DNA of 50,585 nucleotides from Clostridia bacterium (GTDB taxonomy: Bacteria; Bacillota; Clostridia; Oscillospirales; CAG-272): positions 1 to 50,585 of the forward strand of contig JAFTST010000022.1 of assembly GCA_017467165.1 (NCBI GenBank). The letters are read 5' to 3'. The number at the start of each line of letters is the position of its first letter. Position 1 is the stretch's first letter. Position numbers and translations under genes: made by a program. Shown piece after piece: positions 16,648 through 27,124 of this stretch. The notes below the pieces were generated by a model, which saw only the letters and a list, made by a program, of their open reading frames with translations, was not told where the DNA came from and did no database searches.

Positions 16648-17300
16648 TGAAGGACCCATATAGCATACTTGGAGTGTCACCCGGCGCCACCGACGAAGAG
16701 GTGAAAAACGCCTACAGAAGCCTCGCGAGAAAATACCATCCTGACAACTACGCCGACGACAATCCCTTAAAGGAGCTGGCGAAGGAGAAAATGCAGGAAA
16801 TCAACGACGCCTACGATACGATACAGCGCGAGAGAAGGTCGGGCTCGTCCTCTTACAGCTCGTCCTCGCAGAGCTACGGCTCTACGGGAGGATATTCCAC
16901 CTCGGGGCAGAGCAACGTCTACGTCACCATCAGACTGAAAATCAACGAGAGAAAATACAGAGAAGCCGAAAATATGCTCCTCGGAATCCCCGATGCCGAG
17001 AGGACTGCCGACTGGCATTTTCTTACCTCGGTCTGTCTTATGCAGAGGGGCAGGGTCAACGACGCTATGCGCGAATTGGAGATAGCCTGCAGTATGGATC
17101 CCTCCAACCAGGAGTATCAGAATGCCAAGCAGATGTTCAACTCGGGCGGAAATAACTACGGCAGTATGTACTACGGCAATTCGGGCGGCTACCGCAGAGC
17201 CAGAAGCAGCACCGACGACGCCTGCAACTGCTGTATAAATCTTATGTGGCTTGACTGCTGCTGTGAGTGTATGGGCGGAGACCTCATACGCTGTATTTAA
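16644..17300 (+). CDS. J-domain protein with cysteine-rich tail
   Basis: A 218-residue protein. A canonical J domain (1-70, HPD at 32-34) should stimulate an Hsp70. A Ser/Gly-rich linker follows (about 72-92), then a short TPR-like helical part (about 95-165; [23 protein letters not shown]). The tail (about 193-218) holds eight Cys, including CNCC, CCCEC and a final Cys, plausibly a metal site or membrane-proximal patch. Two adjacent ATGs (16644, 16647) are possible starts. Its lack of the DnaJ zinc finger and its context mark it as a specialised co-chaperone. Confidence 0.88.
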   Translation: MMKDPYSILGVSPGATDEEVKNAYRSLARKYHPDNYADDNPLKELAKEKMQEINDAYDTIQRERRSGSSSYSSSSQSYGSTGGYSTSGQSNVYVTIRLKINERKYREAENMLLGIPDAERTADWHFLTSVCLMQRGRVNDAMRELEIACSMDPSNQEYQNAKQMFNSGGNNYGSMYYGNSGGYRRARSSTDDACNCCINLMWLDCCCECMGGDLIRCI

Positions 17301-17301
17301 A

Positions 17302-17844
17302 ATGAGAGCTACGAAAAAATTGACCGTCAGCGCTATGGCGGTGGCTCTCGGAAGTCTTTTTATGGTGCTCGGCGCGGTTTTTGAGGCGCTGGACCTTACT
17401 GCCGCGGCGCTTGCCTCGCTCGTTGTGGCGGTGATATACGTTGAGATAGGCTCGCCATATACCTTCCTCGTATGGATTTGTACGACGCTCGTCACAGGGC
17501 TGTTGTACCCCGGTAGCGCTATGTGGCTGATGTACCTGTTGATGTTTGGTATCTATCCGATAGCGAAGGGATATATCGAAAGACTGCCGAGGGGCTTGTG
17601 GCTTATTATCAAGCTGCTTTTCGGCAATATTATGATGGGCGGCGTTATGCTCGGCTGTCAATTCATCCTCGGACTTCCTATTGTCGAGGAGGGGGAATTT
17701 TTCGGTCTTCCCGTTACCGCCGTGTATATAATTCTTTGGGTTATGATTAACGTAGCGGTGGTCTTGTACGATATATTTTTGACGGTGCTTATGCGGTTTT
17801 ATATGATTAAGCTGCACCCCGTGTTTAAAAAACTGCTGAAATAA
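17302..17844 (+). CDS. Integral membrane protein, S-component-like
   Basis: A 180-residue very hydrophobic protein with five or six membrane helices. ATG 17302 is chosen because it directly follows the J-protein stop. There is no strong Shine-Dalgarno, so coupling to upstream translation is likely. The N-terminal KKLTVSAMAVALGSLFMVLG and overall length resemble small ECF-transporter substrate-binding (S) subunits or related DUF membrane proteins, but I do not recognise a specific family. rimO follows after 12 bp. Confidence 0.7.
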   Translation: MRATKKLTVSAMAVALGSLFMVLGAVFEALDLTAAALASLVVAVIYVEIGSPYTFLVWICTTLVTGLLYPGSAMWLMYLLMFGIYPIAKGYIERLPRGLWLIIKLLFGNIMMGGVMLGCQFILGLPIVEEGEFFGLPVTAVYIILWVMINVAVVLYDIFLTVLMRFYMIKLHPVFKKLLK

Positions 17845-17856
17845 CAGAGGTGACGA

Positions 17857-19194
17857 ATGACTAAGGTTGCATTTATATCCCTCGGCTGCTCGAAAAACCT
17901 CGTTGACACCGAGGTTATGCTCCATAACCTCTATAAGAGGGGCTATGAGATTACCTTCGAGGTAGAGGAGGCTGAGGTTATTATAGTCAATACCTGTGGC
18001 TTTATAGAAAGCGCCAAGCAGGAGACTATTGAAAACATACTCGACGCCGCGGAGCTGAAAAGCTACAGGTGCAAGCATATTATAGCAACGGGCTGTCTTG
18101 TTGAAAGATACAGGGACGAGGTTATGCGCGAGCTGCCTGAGCTTGATGGAATACTCGGCGTAGGTAGCCTGTGCGACATTGCCGATGCCGTGGACGCGGT
18201 TATGAGGGGAGAGAAGTACTCCTCCTTCCGCGACAAGAATACCTCACAGCTTGGCGGCGGCAGAATACTTACCACAGCGCCCCATACCGCATATCTGAAG
18301 GTTGCGGAGGGCTGTGACAACCGCTGTACATACTGCGCTATTCCACTCATACGGGGCGGACTTCGCTCGCGCACGGTTGAGGATATAGTCAATGAGGCGC
18401 GACAGCTCGAGGCTACGGGTGTGCGGGAGCTCAACCTCATAGCGCAGGATACAACCCGCTACGGACTTGATATATACGGCGAGTATTCGCTGGCGAGGCT
18501 TGTCAGAGAAATATGTAAGGCTACTGATATTCCCTGGATTAGACTCTTATACTGCTATCCCGATAAAATCACCGACGAGCTTATCAGGGAGCTCCGTGAC
18601 AATCCCAGGCTCGTCAAGTATATGGACATACCCGTGCAGCATATTTCTGACTCCGTACTGACGAGAATGAACCGCCACGGCGGACAGGCTCTTATCAGGG
18701 AAACGATAGCCAGGCTTCGTCGAGAGGTGCCGGGAATAACCCTTCGCACCACCGCTATGGTCGGCTTCCCCGGGGAGACCGAGGAGGACTTCGAGGAGCT
18801 CTGCCTTTTTGTCAAGGAGACGAAATTCGAGCGCTTTGGCGCCTTCACCTACTCGCCCGAGGAGGACACCCTCGCCGCTGAGATGGAAGGACAGATTGAC
18901 GAGCAGACGAAGCAGGACAGATACGATATTCTGATGCAGACTCAGCTTACCGTGGCTGAGGAGCTGAGTGCCGCGAGAATCGGACAGCGGCTGACCGTGC
19001 TGGTTGACGGCTGGGACGACGTTGCCGAGGTCTTCTACGCGAGAGGCGAGGCGGACGCTCCCGACGTTGACGGCAGGGTGTATTTCAGAGCCCCGAGAGG
19101 CGCGTATCAGTCGGGAGATTTCGTCGCGGTACGAGTTACCGAGTCGCTTGACTACGACCTTATCGCCGAGCCGATAGGCAAAATTTCGCTCTGA
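17857..19194 (+). CDS. rimO: Ribosomal protein S12 methylthiotransferase RimO
   Basis: A 445-residue radical SAM enzyme adding a methylthio group to an Asp of ribosomal protein S12. Domains: N-terminal UPF0004 iron-sulfur domain (SLGCSKNLVD, VNTCGFI, ATGCLVERY), radical SAM core with CDNRCTYC (Cys153, 157, 160), and a C-terminal TRAM domain (about 375-445). GLRSRTVEDI and the PVQHISDSVL segment favour RimO over MiaB. GAGG lies before the ATG. It sits in the run from DUF5685 to pgsA. Confidence 0.95.
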   Translation: MTKVAFISLGCSKNLVDTEVMLHNLYKRGYEITFEVEEAEVIIVNTCGFIESAKQETIENILDAAELKSYRCKHIIATGCLVERYRDEVMRELPELDGILGVGSLCDIADAVDAVMRGEKYSSFRDKNTSQLGGGRILTTAPHTAYLKVAEGCDNRCTYCAIPLIRGGLRSRTVEDIVNEARQLEATGVRELNLIAQDTTRYGLDIYGEYSLARLVREICKATDIPWIRLLYCYPDKITDELIRELRDNPRLVKYMDIPVQHISDSVLTRMNRHGGQALIRETIARLRREVPGITLRTTAMVGFPGETEEDFEELCLFVKETKFERFGAFTYSPEEDTLAAEMEGQIDEQTKQDRYDILMQTQLTVAEELSAARIGQRLTVLVDGWDDVAEVFYARGEADAPDVDGRVYFRAPRGAYQSGDFVAVRVTESLDYDLIAEPIGKISL

Positions 19195-19237
19195 TACCCC
19201 ACCCCGTGTGAAAAAATGAACCCGAAAGGACATTATT

Positions 19238-19957
19238 ATGAATAAATCAGTACTGAACGCGCCGAACATTCTCTCATTTATAAGAGTGCTTCTCGTGCCC
19301 GTGTTCGTTGTGACATTGCTTTTCCTTGATTTCTCGAGTCCCGTGGCATATATCATACCCGCGGTAGTCTATGCCTTGACAGCTCTCACCGATATGCTCG
19401 ACGGTCAGATTGCCCGCAGGTGTAACCTCGTTACCGACTTCGGAAAGTTCATAGACCCGCTTGCGGATAAGTTTATGGTTATCGGCTCGCAGATTGCTAT
19501 GCTCGTTTGGATGCTCCTTCGAGGCGAGAGGCTTATGGCGCTCATCTTCGTGTGGGTTGTGCTCGTTATTCTTCTGCGCGAGCTTGGCGTTACCTCGCTC
19601 CGCCTCGTCGTTTCAAACGGCGCAGGTATTGTGGTTGCCGCCAGCATCCTTGGAAAAATCAAAACTGTATCCCAGATGGTGGGCGCTGTGGTTATTATCA
19701 TAGAGCCTCTGATTCCTTTCTTCAAGGATTATCACATACTCTCATACGTTTTTATGGCGCTGATGCTCTTCACCACGCTTTTCTCGGGTCTTGACTATCT
19801 GAAGGCGTATCTGCCTCATATAGTAGCGAATAAGCAGACTGACGCGACCCCTCCCACAGAGCGGGAAAGCACTCCCGATGCAGAAGCTCCTTCCGAAAAA
19901 GCCAGTGAGGCTTCTGACGCTCCCGCAGAGTCCGAGGGTGCAACCGACGGGGAATAA
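19238..19957 (+). CDS. pgsA: CDP-diacylglycerol-glycerol-3-phosphate 3-phosphatidyltransferase
   Basis: A 239-residue membrane enzyme making phosphatidylglycerol phosphate. The CDP-alcohol phosphotransferase motif DG..AR........G...D...D is complete in DGQIARRCNLVTDFGKF and the following DPLADKF (about 52-77). About six helices span residues 8-195. The last 38 residues form a Pro/Glu/Ala/Ser-rich acidic tail not usual for PgsA. AAAGGA precedes the ATG. The order rimO-pgsA is common in Firmicutes. Confidence 0.93.
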   Translation: MNKSVLNAPNILSFIRVLLVPVFVVTLLFLDFSSPVAYIIPAVVYALTALTDMLDGQIARRCNLVTDFGKFIDPLADKFMVIGSQIAMLVWMLLRGERLMALIFVWVVLVILLRELGVTSLRLVVSNGAGIVVAASILGKIKTVSQMVGAVVIIIEPLIPFFKDYHILSYVFMALMLFTTLFSGLDYLKAYLPHIVANKQTDATPPTERESTPDAEAPSEKASEASDAPAESEGATDGE

Positions 19958-19965
19958 CTAAAAAA

Positions 19966-20008
19966 CACCGATTTTCTACCGGTTTTCAGGCAGAGAGTCG
20001 GTGCTTTT
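19966..20008. terminator. Terminator between pgsA and trmO
   Basis: CACCGA (19966-19971) pairs with TCGGTG (19998-20003) around a 26-base loop, with an A tract on the left and CTTTTTC on the right. It is suited to both convergent genes, but the short stem makes it moderate. Confidence 0.55.
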
Positions 20009-20012
20009 TCTT

Positions 20013-20678
20013 TCATTTTCTTTTAATTCCCGTCACGGTGAGAGTGCCGTCGAGCACGGTGAAAAATATCTCCATATCCCGAAATACCATTCCGTACTCT
20101 CTCTCCCCGTCCTCCTTGTACGATGGGCGAGGGTCCTGCTCGAGAAGAGCCACGACGGTCGCGAGGTCAGAGCCTAAAAGCCCCTTGAGCTCCTCGGGGA
20201 TATGAACACTCAGCTTGTAGTCGCGCACCCCGTCGGAAAAGCCGCCCGTCGCCTCGGGGTGACTGTCGGTGAAGGCGAGATAGGGCTTGATATCATAGAT
20301 AGGCGTGCCGTCGAGCAGGTCAACTCCGCCGACTATCAGCGTCTTGCCCTCTGCGGTGTCCTCGATGCCGAGAAGCCTCACGGACGAGAGCCCAACGGGA
20401 TTGGGGCGGAAGGGGGAGCGTGTAGCGAAAACGCCCATTCTCTTGTTTCCACCGAGCCTCGGCGGTCTGACCGTCGGCGACCAGTCCTCGCGCTCAGCGA
20501 GCGAAAAGCCCCATATCAGCCACAGGTGAGAGTAGCCATCGATGCCGCGCAGCGCCTCGGGTACTCTGTACTCGGGCTCAAAGACTATCCGCCCCACCGC
20601 CTCGGCAACTATACCGCTCTGTCTTGGTATTCCGAACTTCTCCTTGAAGTCCGTCCTTATCCTTGCTATAACCTTCAT
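20013..20678 (-). CDS. trmO: tRNA (t6A37) N6-methyltransferase TrmO
   Basis: A 221-residue protein of the TsaA/VirR family, which methylates N6 of t6A at tRNA position 37 with SAM. Visible motifs are GIDGYSHLWLIWGF (about 44), NKRMGVFATRSPFRPNPVGLS (about 77) and the C-terminal DxKPYLAFxD-like IYDIKPYLAFTDS (about 125). TTGGAG precedes the ATG and the gene has its own promoter. Functionally linked to the other tRNA genes of the window (cca, mnmM). Confidence 0.92.
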   Translation of the reverse strand: MKVIARIRTDFKEKFGIPRQSGIVAEAVGRIVFEPEYRVPEALRGIDGYSHLWLIWGFSLAEREDWSPTVRPPRLGGNKRMGVFATRSPFRPNPVGLSSVRLLGIEDTAEGKTLIVGGVDLLDGTPIYDIKPYLAFTDSHPEATGGFSDGVRDYKLSVHIPEELKGLLGSDLATVVALLEQDPRPSYKEDGEREYGMVFRDMEIFFTVLDGTLTVTGIKRK

Positions 20679-20707
20679 ATACGCTCCAAAGTTTCTTTAT
20701 CGCCACT

Positions 20708-20736
20708 ATTCTAGCACATTCCGAGAAGAAAGTCAA
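20708..20736 (-). promoter_or_regulatory. Promoter of trmO
   Basis: On the minus strand: TTGACT (20736-20731), 17-bp spacer, TAGAAT (20713-20708). Confidence 0.7.
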
Positions 20737-20784
20737 AAGCGAATTGAAATTAAGTGCAGAAAAAAACAAGAAGCACCCGCACGC

Positions 20785-20813
20785 TTGACAAAATGAGGGA
20801 ATTATTATATAAT
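20785..20813 (+). promoter_or_regulatory. Consensus promoter of the serC homologue
   Basis: TTGACA (20785-20790), 17-bp spacer, TATAAT (20808-20813). The leader of about 65 bases contains an AGCC-TTCG-GGCT tetraloop hairpin. Confidence 0.85.
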
Positions 20814-20883
20814 AACCTAAAATGCGGCTTGATGGAGCTTAGCACCGAGCCTTCGGGCTATCCTCTGCCGAAAGGAAATGAAG

Positions 20884-21987
20884 ATGAAAAGAATATATAA
20901 TTTCTCAGGAGGTCCGACCACCTTGCCCGAGGAGGTACTGCTGAGAGCCAGAGAGGAGCTGCTTGACTACAAGGGCAGCGGAATATCGGTTATGGAGATG
21001 GACTGCTCCTCGCCCGAATATCTTGAAATACTCGACGGAGCGGAAAATGCTCTGCGCGAGCTTATGGGTATTCCCGAGGGCTATCGGGTGCTGTTTTTGC
21101 ACGGCGGAGTAACCACGCAGTTCGCCGCTATACCCCTGAACCTGTTTTCCGACCACAGATGCGCCGACTATGTTATCACGGGACAGTCGTCAAAGAGAGC
21201 CTACCTCGAGGCGAAAAAATACGGTGACGTTGCCATTGCCGCATCCTCCGCGGGAGCGAGCCCCACGTTTTCGGCTATTCCCGAAACCAAGAGGTCGGAT
21301 TTCCGTCCTGACGCGGACTACGTTCATATCTGCTTTGAAAACAGAATCTACGGCACGAAGTTCCACCACATACCCGACACGGGAAATATTCCGCTTGTCG
21401 CGGATATGAGCTCATTCATACTCTCCGAGCCCATCGAGGTGTCAAAATTCGCGCTCATCTACGCTTCGTGTGAGCAGAATATGGGTATCGCGGGAATGAC
21501 GGTGGTTATCGTCCGCGATGACCTTATAGGAAATGCCGAGGTTGGCACTCCGTCAATTCTTGACTATAAGATACAGGTGGAAAAACGAGGAATGCTCGAC
21601 ACGCCCCCCGCCTTTTCGATATATATGGCGAAGCTGATGTACGAGTGGATGCTCTCGGCGGGCGGACTTGTCGAAATGAAGCGCCGAAACGAGAGAAAGG
21701 CGGCTGTGCTGTACGACTACCTCGACTCTCAGCAGTATTATACCTCGCCGGTTGACAGAAATTGCCGCTCTATGACGAACGTACTCTTTCTCACGGGCGA
21801 TGCGAAGCTGGACGAAAAGTTTGTCAAGGAGGCGGCAGAGGCAGGATTTGTCGGACTTAAGGGAGACCGCTCGGTCGGCGGAATGCGCGCCTCGCTCTAT
21901 AATGCTATGCCGCTGTACGCGGTCGAGAAGCTTATAGAATTCATGGACGACTTCGCTAACGACAACAGAAAGCTGTTCGGATATTAA
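20884..21987 (+). CDS. serC: SerC-family protein lacking the PLP lysine
   Basis: A 367-residue member of the phosphoserine aminotransferase family, full length and in frame. ATG 20884 is chosen since AAGGA (20872-20876) is 7 bases upstream; the ATG at 20878 is too close. C-terminal RSVGGMRASLYNAMP and VADMSS (Asp174) are retained. The segment that normally reads AQKN reads CEQN, so the Schiff-base Lys198 is Gln (CAG, 21475-21477). The PLP-stacking Trp102 is Ser (TGQSSK), the usual NxTI is ENRI, and YNTPP is LDTPP. Normal transamination of phosphohydroxypyruvate therefore looks unlikely. No serA or serB is adjacent. The strong promoter and terminator argue against a decaying pseudogene. Confidence 0.85.
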   Translation: MKRIYNFSGGPTTLPEEVLLRAREELLDYKGSGISVMEMDCSSPEYLEILDGAENALRELMGIPEGYRVLFLHGGVTTQFAAIPLNLFSDHRCADYVITGQSSKRAYLEAKKYGDVAIAASSAGASPTFSAIPETKRSDFRPDADYVHICFENRIYGTKFHHIPDTGNIPLVADMSSFILSEPIEVSKFALIYASCEQNMGIAGMTVVIVRDDLIGNAEVGTPSILDYKIQVEKRGMLDTPPAFSIYMAKLMYEWMLSAGGLVEMKRRNERKAAVLYDYLDSQQYYTSPVDRNCRSMTNVLFLTGDAKLDEKFVKEAAEAGFVGLKGDRSVGGMRASLYNAMPLYAVEKLIEFMDDFANDNRKLFGY

Positions 21988-22016
21988 GACTTTCTTTAGT
22001 TTTTTTAGATTTTTTT

Positions 22017-22055
22017 GGGCTGATACGGCGCACCCGTGTCAGCCCTTTGCTTTTT
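22017..22055 (+). terminator. Terminator of serC homologue
   Basis: A 12-bp stem (22017-22028 with 22034-22045, one G-T pair) is followed by TTTGCTTTTT. Confidence 0.85.
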
Positions 22056-22123
22056 CAGAATTTGTTACATAATTCTCTATAACACGGGAAAAAACTTTAT
22101 TTATATCGTCAAGGAAAAAATAA

Positions 22124-22152
22124 TTGCATTTTTTTGTATATTGTGCTATAAT
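22124..22152 (+). promoter_or_regulatory. Promoter of typA
   Basis: TTGCAT (22124-22129), 17-bp spacer, TATAAT (22147-22152), with TG before the -10. Confidence 0.7.
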
Positions 22153-22187
22153 ACATTTTTGGAAATAATTATTATAAGAGGACAGGT

Positions 22188-24029
22188 ATGAAGCGTACAG
22201 ATTTAAGGAATATTGCTATCATCGCGCACGTTGACCACGGAAAAACCACTCTTGTCGACGAGATGCTCCGTCAGGGCGGTATATACCGCGAGAATCAGGA
22301 GATGGCTGACAGAGTTATGGACTCGGGCGACCTTGAAAAGGAAAGAGGAATTACCATTCTCGCCAAGAACACCGCCATTCACTACAAGGACGTCAAGATT
22401 AACGTTATCGACACTCCCGGCCACGCGGACTTCGGCGGCGAGGTTGAGCGCATACTCAAGATGGTTAACGGTGTTATACTTCTCGTTGACGCCGCAGAGG
22501 GACCTATGCCCCAGACCCGCTTCGTGCTTGAAAAGGCGCTGCAGCTCAATCACAGGGTTATAGTGGTTGTCAATAAGATTGACCGCCCTGATGCAAGACT
22601 CGACGAGATTGGCGACGAGGTTCTGGAGCTTCTTCTTGAGCTCGACGCTACCAACGAGCAGCTCGACTCTCCGATGCTCTTCTGCTCGGGCAGAGCGGGC
22701 ACGGCATCCTTCGACCCTCACACCCCGGGCACAGACCTGACACCGCTTCTCGACACGATTCTCGAATATATGCCCGCCCCCGACGGTGACGAGGACGAGC
22801 CCCTTCAGCTTCTCGTTTCCTCTATCGACTACAACGAGTTCGTCGGCAGAATCGGTATCGGAAGAATTGAGCGCGGAGTGCTCAAGCAGGGACAGGGCGT
22901 CGCGATAACCAACTTCCACGGAAGCGGAAAGTCCCGCCCCGCGAAAATCGTATCCATATATCAGTTTGACGGTCTTAAGAGAGTGCCCGTCACCGAGGCG
23001 AAGGTAGGAGACATCGTCTGCTTCTCGGGCTGTGAGGATATATCCATAGGCGACACCGTCTGCTCTCCCGCCAGGGTGGAGGCTCTGGAGTTTGTTAAGG
23101 TTGGCGAGCCCACTATGGAAATGACCTTCGCGGTCAACGACAGCCCCTTCGCGGGCAAGGAGGGCAAGTTCGTTACCTCCCGTCACTTAAGAGCGCGTCT
23201 TTATAAGGAGCTGCTCCGTGACGTTTCGCTTCGCGTTGAGGACGGCGATACAACCGACAGCTTCCGCGTTGCAGGCAGAGGCGAGATGCACCTTTCCATT
23301 CTCATAGAAAATATGCGCCGCGAGGGCTACGAGCTCTGCTGCTCCAATCCGCGCGTGCTCTACAAGGAGATAGACGGCGAGAGATGCGAGCCCATTGAGG
23401 ACGTTATCGTCGACGTGCCCGAGGAATATATCGGCGCGGTGATGGAAAAGCTCGGAGCGAGAAAGGGAACTCTCGTTGATATGCAGCTTCACGGCTCGCG
23501 TCAGAAGCTGTTCTACAATATCCCCACAAGATGCCTGTTCGGCTACCGTAGCGAGCTGCTCACAGATACTCGCGGAGAGGGACTTATCTCCACCATATTC
23601 GCAGGCTATGAGCCCTTCCGTGGAGAGATAAAGACAAGATTCACCTCATCTCTCGTAGCGAGCGAGGCGGGCGTGTCCACAACCTACGGTCTGTACCAGG
23701 CGCAGGACAGAGGACCACTCTTTATCGGACCTGCGACACCCGTGTATGAGGGTATGATAGTCGGAGAAAATCCGAAGCCCGACGATATAGAGGTCAACGT
23801 GTGCAAGGAAAAGCACCTGACGGCAATTCGCTCCTCGGGCGCTGACGAAAAGCTCACGCTTATCACCCCCGTACAGCTCTCCTTGGAGGAGGCTATCGAA
23901 TTTATAACCGACGAGGAGCTTATTGAGGTTACACCCAAGAGCATCAGACTGAGAAAGGTTATCCTCGATACCCCCACCAGAAAGAGAATGCAGGCGCAGA
24001 AAAGAGCGGCTCTGAAGGAAAATAAGTGA
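22188..24029 (+). CDS. typA: Ribosome-associated GTPase TypA/BipA
   Basis: A 613-residue translational GTPase. G motifs are AHVDHGKT (13-20), [13 protein letters not shown] and NKID; domains II, III and V follow, with the TypA-specific C-terminal domain (about 485-605). It acts on the ribosome in assembly and stress-related translation. Length is typical. GAGGACAGGT precedes the ATG. Monocistronic. Confidence 0.96.
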   Translation: MKRTDLRNIAIIAHVDHGKTTLVDEMLRQGGIYRENQEMADRVMDSGDLEKERGITILAKNTAIHYKDVKINVIDTPGHADFGGEVERILKMVNGVILLVDAAEGPMPQTRFVLEKALQLNHRVIVVVNKIDRPDARLDEIGDEVLELLLELDATNEQLDSPMLFCSGRAGTASFDPHTPGTDLTPLLDTILEYMPAPDGDEDEPLQLLVSSIDYNEFVGRIGIGRIERGVLKQGQGVAITNFHGSGKSRPAKIVSIYQFDGLKRVPVTEAKVGDIVCFSGCEDISIGDTVCSPARVEALEFVKVGEPTMEMTFAVNDSPFAGKEGKFVTSRHLRARLYKELLRDVSLRVEDGDTTDSFRVAGRGEMHLSILIENMRREGYELCCSNPRVLYKEIDGERCEPIEDVIVDVPEEYIGAVMEKLGARKGTLVDMQLHGSRQKLFYNIPTRCLFGYRSELLTDTRGEGLISTIFAGYEPFRGEIKTRFTSSLVASEAGVSTTYGLYQAQDRGPLFIGPATPVYEGMIVGENPKPDDIEVNVCKEKHLTAIRSSGADEKLTLITPVQLSLEEAIEFITDEELIEVTPKSIRLRKVILDTPTRKRMQAQKRAALKENK

Positions 24030-24038
24030 TATATTGAA

Positions 24039-24071
24039 AGAGGCGTAGTATTGCACTACGCCTCTATTTTT
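24039..24071. terminator. Terminator between typA and flippase
   Basis: A perfect 11-bp stem (24039-24049 with 24055-24065) is followed by ATTTTTG. It lies between convergent genes. Confidence 0.8.
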
Positions 24072-24088
24072 GACCTTGGACAGCTCCG

Positions 24089-25507
24089 TCAGGTGCTCTT
24101 TTCTCTGATGATGGGCAGAACATTCCTCGCCACACCGACGAGCGCGGGAATAAGCGGCAGTGCGAAGAGCAGGCGGGGCACAAGACTCTCGCGTAGCAAC
24201 AAGAGCCCAACAGCATATACTAGGGTGAAAAGGAATAGAGCCACCGAGCGTCTTATTGGTATGGGGTTCTCACCCGAAAGCCTGCGAAAGAGAAGAATAT
24301 TCAACCCTGCCAGCGAAAGATAGGAAAGTAGAAGAAAGAGCGCGGAGAAGCGAAAATCGACACGGGGTATGACTATAACCGTCGAAATGAGCGTCAGGGC
24401 GGCTGTTACAAGCGAGGGAAGCGAGGTTGCCGCTCCCCTTTCGAAGTACGCCTCGCAGGAAACCACCGCCCCCGACAGAAACATTGGAATGACCGACAGA
24501 GCAAGCGGATAGACCGCTACGAGCGCGTCGCTGTATGCGGCGGGAGCTATAATGCCTATCGTCTCGGGCACAACCGTCAGAATGAGAAGGCAGATGAGCG
24601 AAAGCCCCTTCAGCGAGGAGTATAACAGCTCTCTCACGACCGAGAGCTCGGCCGATTTGATTTTTCTCAGCATCCAGGGAGCGAGCGCGCTGAGAAGGCC
24701 GTTGGTTATCACAGTCAGAGAAAGACCCACCGACATAGCGACGGAGTATTTCGCCAGAGCCTCGTTGCCGTGCGCCCTGCGGAGCACTATCTCGCCGATG
24801 CGAAGAATCAGGGCAGTCGATACGTAGTGCGGAAGAAGCGGGAGCGCTGTTTTCAACAGATAACGCCATATCTCCCTGTTATAAAGCCCCCGCGAATGAG
24901 AAATAATACGGTACAGAAAAAATATAGCCACACTCCCCGTCACTACCGCCGCCGAAAGCACCCGTCCCACACCGCCAAAGCCGAGTCCCCTAATCAGAAG
25001 AAAGGACAGGACGGGGGTGCACAGCGCGACAAGTCCGCCGGATAACGCCACCGACTTGTACTTGTATTCATACCGACAGCCCGCGGTGTAGATATTGACG
25101 ATGGAGTTCAGCGCTATGTGTATGAGCATCAGCGACATCATTCCCGCGCCAAAGCCTGTGAAATTGCCGAAAATGGCGGAAAATGTGAAGTATAGTAGAC
25201 TAAATACGAGAATTGAGCACAGGCTTAGCCCTGTTGCCGCGCTGATGAAGCCTGCCTTCTTGTACGAAAACTGCTGAAGCCCCCGGTAGATAACGCTTCC
25301 CGACAGCTCGAGCGTAGCTATGGCGGCGAAGAGCGAAAACCAGGTCGTATAGTGCGGATATACTCCGTACTCCGCGGGCGAGAGCAGCCTTGTGAAAATA
25401 GGAGTGCCGACAACACCGACGCTCTTGGCGAATGCCGATGAGACGATATACCAGATTGATGCGCGCGCGGGGATTCTGATTTTCGCCCGTCGTTTTATTC
25501 CTTCCAT
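24089..25507 (-). CDS. Polysaccharide flippase (Wzx/MATE-type)
   Basis: A 472-residue protein with about 12-14 hydrophobic helices. The N-terminus, ASIWYIVSSAFAKSVGVVGTP then IFTRLLSPAEYG, is the signature of lipid-linked oligosaccharide flippases of the MVF/MOP superfamily. It would move a lipid-linked glycan across the membrane for capsule, teichoic-type polymer or exopolysaccharide assembly. It stands alone here, without glycosyltransferases nearby, so its substrate cannot be inferred. AAGGAGG lies before the ATG. Confidence 0.85.
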   Translation of the reverse strand: MEGIKRRAKIRIPARASIWYIVSSAFAKSVGVVGTPIFTRLLSPAEYGVYPHYTTWFSLFAAIATLELSGSVIYRGLQQFSYKKAGFISAATGLSLCSILVFSLLYFTFSAIFGNFTGFGAGMMSLMLIHIALNSIVNIYTAGCRYEYKYKSVALSGGLVALCTPVLSFLLIRGLGFGGVGRVLSAAVVTGSVAIFFLYRIISHSRGLYNREIWRYLLKTALPLLPHYVSTALILRIGEIVLRRAHGNEALAKYSVAMSVGLSLTVITNGLLSALAPWMLRKIKSAELSVVRELLYSSLKGLSLICLLILTVVPETIGIIAPAAYSDALVAVYPLALSVIPMFLSGAVVSCEAYFERGAATSLPSLVTAALTLISTVIVIPRVDFRFSALFLLLSYLSLAGLNILLFRRLSGENPIPIRRSVALFLFTLVYAVGLLLLRESLVPRLLFALPLIPALVGVARNVLPIIREKST

Positions 25508-25557
25508 AGTCCGCCTCCTTTTCTCGTATTATTTCACGGGGATGAGAAAATATCCGT

Positions 25558-25590
25558 GGAAAATGGAGGCTCACTTTCGGAAAATGGCGG
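25558..25590. repeat. Two phased 12-bp direct repeats upstream of gdhA
   Basis: GGAAAATGGAGG (25558-25569) and GGAAAATGGCGG (25579-25590) are spaced exactly 21 bp start to start, two helical turns, ending 8 bp before the gdhA -35. This layout suits an activator binding site. Confidence 0.5.
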
Positions 25591-25597
25591 AAAGCTA

Positions 25598-27005
<1,408 letters not shown>

Positions 27006-27010
27006 GCATA

Positions 27011-27124
27011 TTTCGGTATAAATTACCTGCGCCCCCGCTTGTCGTAGTTTTCTACGACCGGCATCAAGCCTCGGCGATTTCTCCTCAAGATCCGTCTTAC
27101 ACGAGTGAAAGCGTTTTTGGTATC
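27011..27124 (+). repeat. Diverged single copy of the 104-bp structured repeat
   Basis: Starting just after the gdhA stop, this stretch aligns with the array at 36.4 kb: GGTATAAAT, CGCTTG-TCGTAG-TTTT-CTACGA and CAAGC, then CTCCTCAAGATCC. The GGTA landmark recurs at 27015 and 27119, exactly 104 bp apart. The inner stem has a compensatory change (GCGTAG/CTACGC in the array, TCGTAG/CTACGA here). The remaining 95 bases up to the terminator contain a small hairpin TGGAG/CTCCA and no gene. Confidence 0.6.

Noticed and set aside
20814..20883. Riboswitch before the serC homologue
   Set aside because: Only a short TTCG hairpin is visible; it matches no riboswitch core I know and has no terminator.
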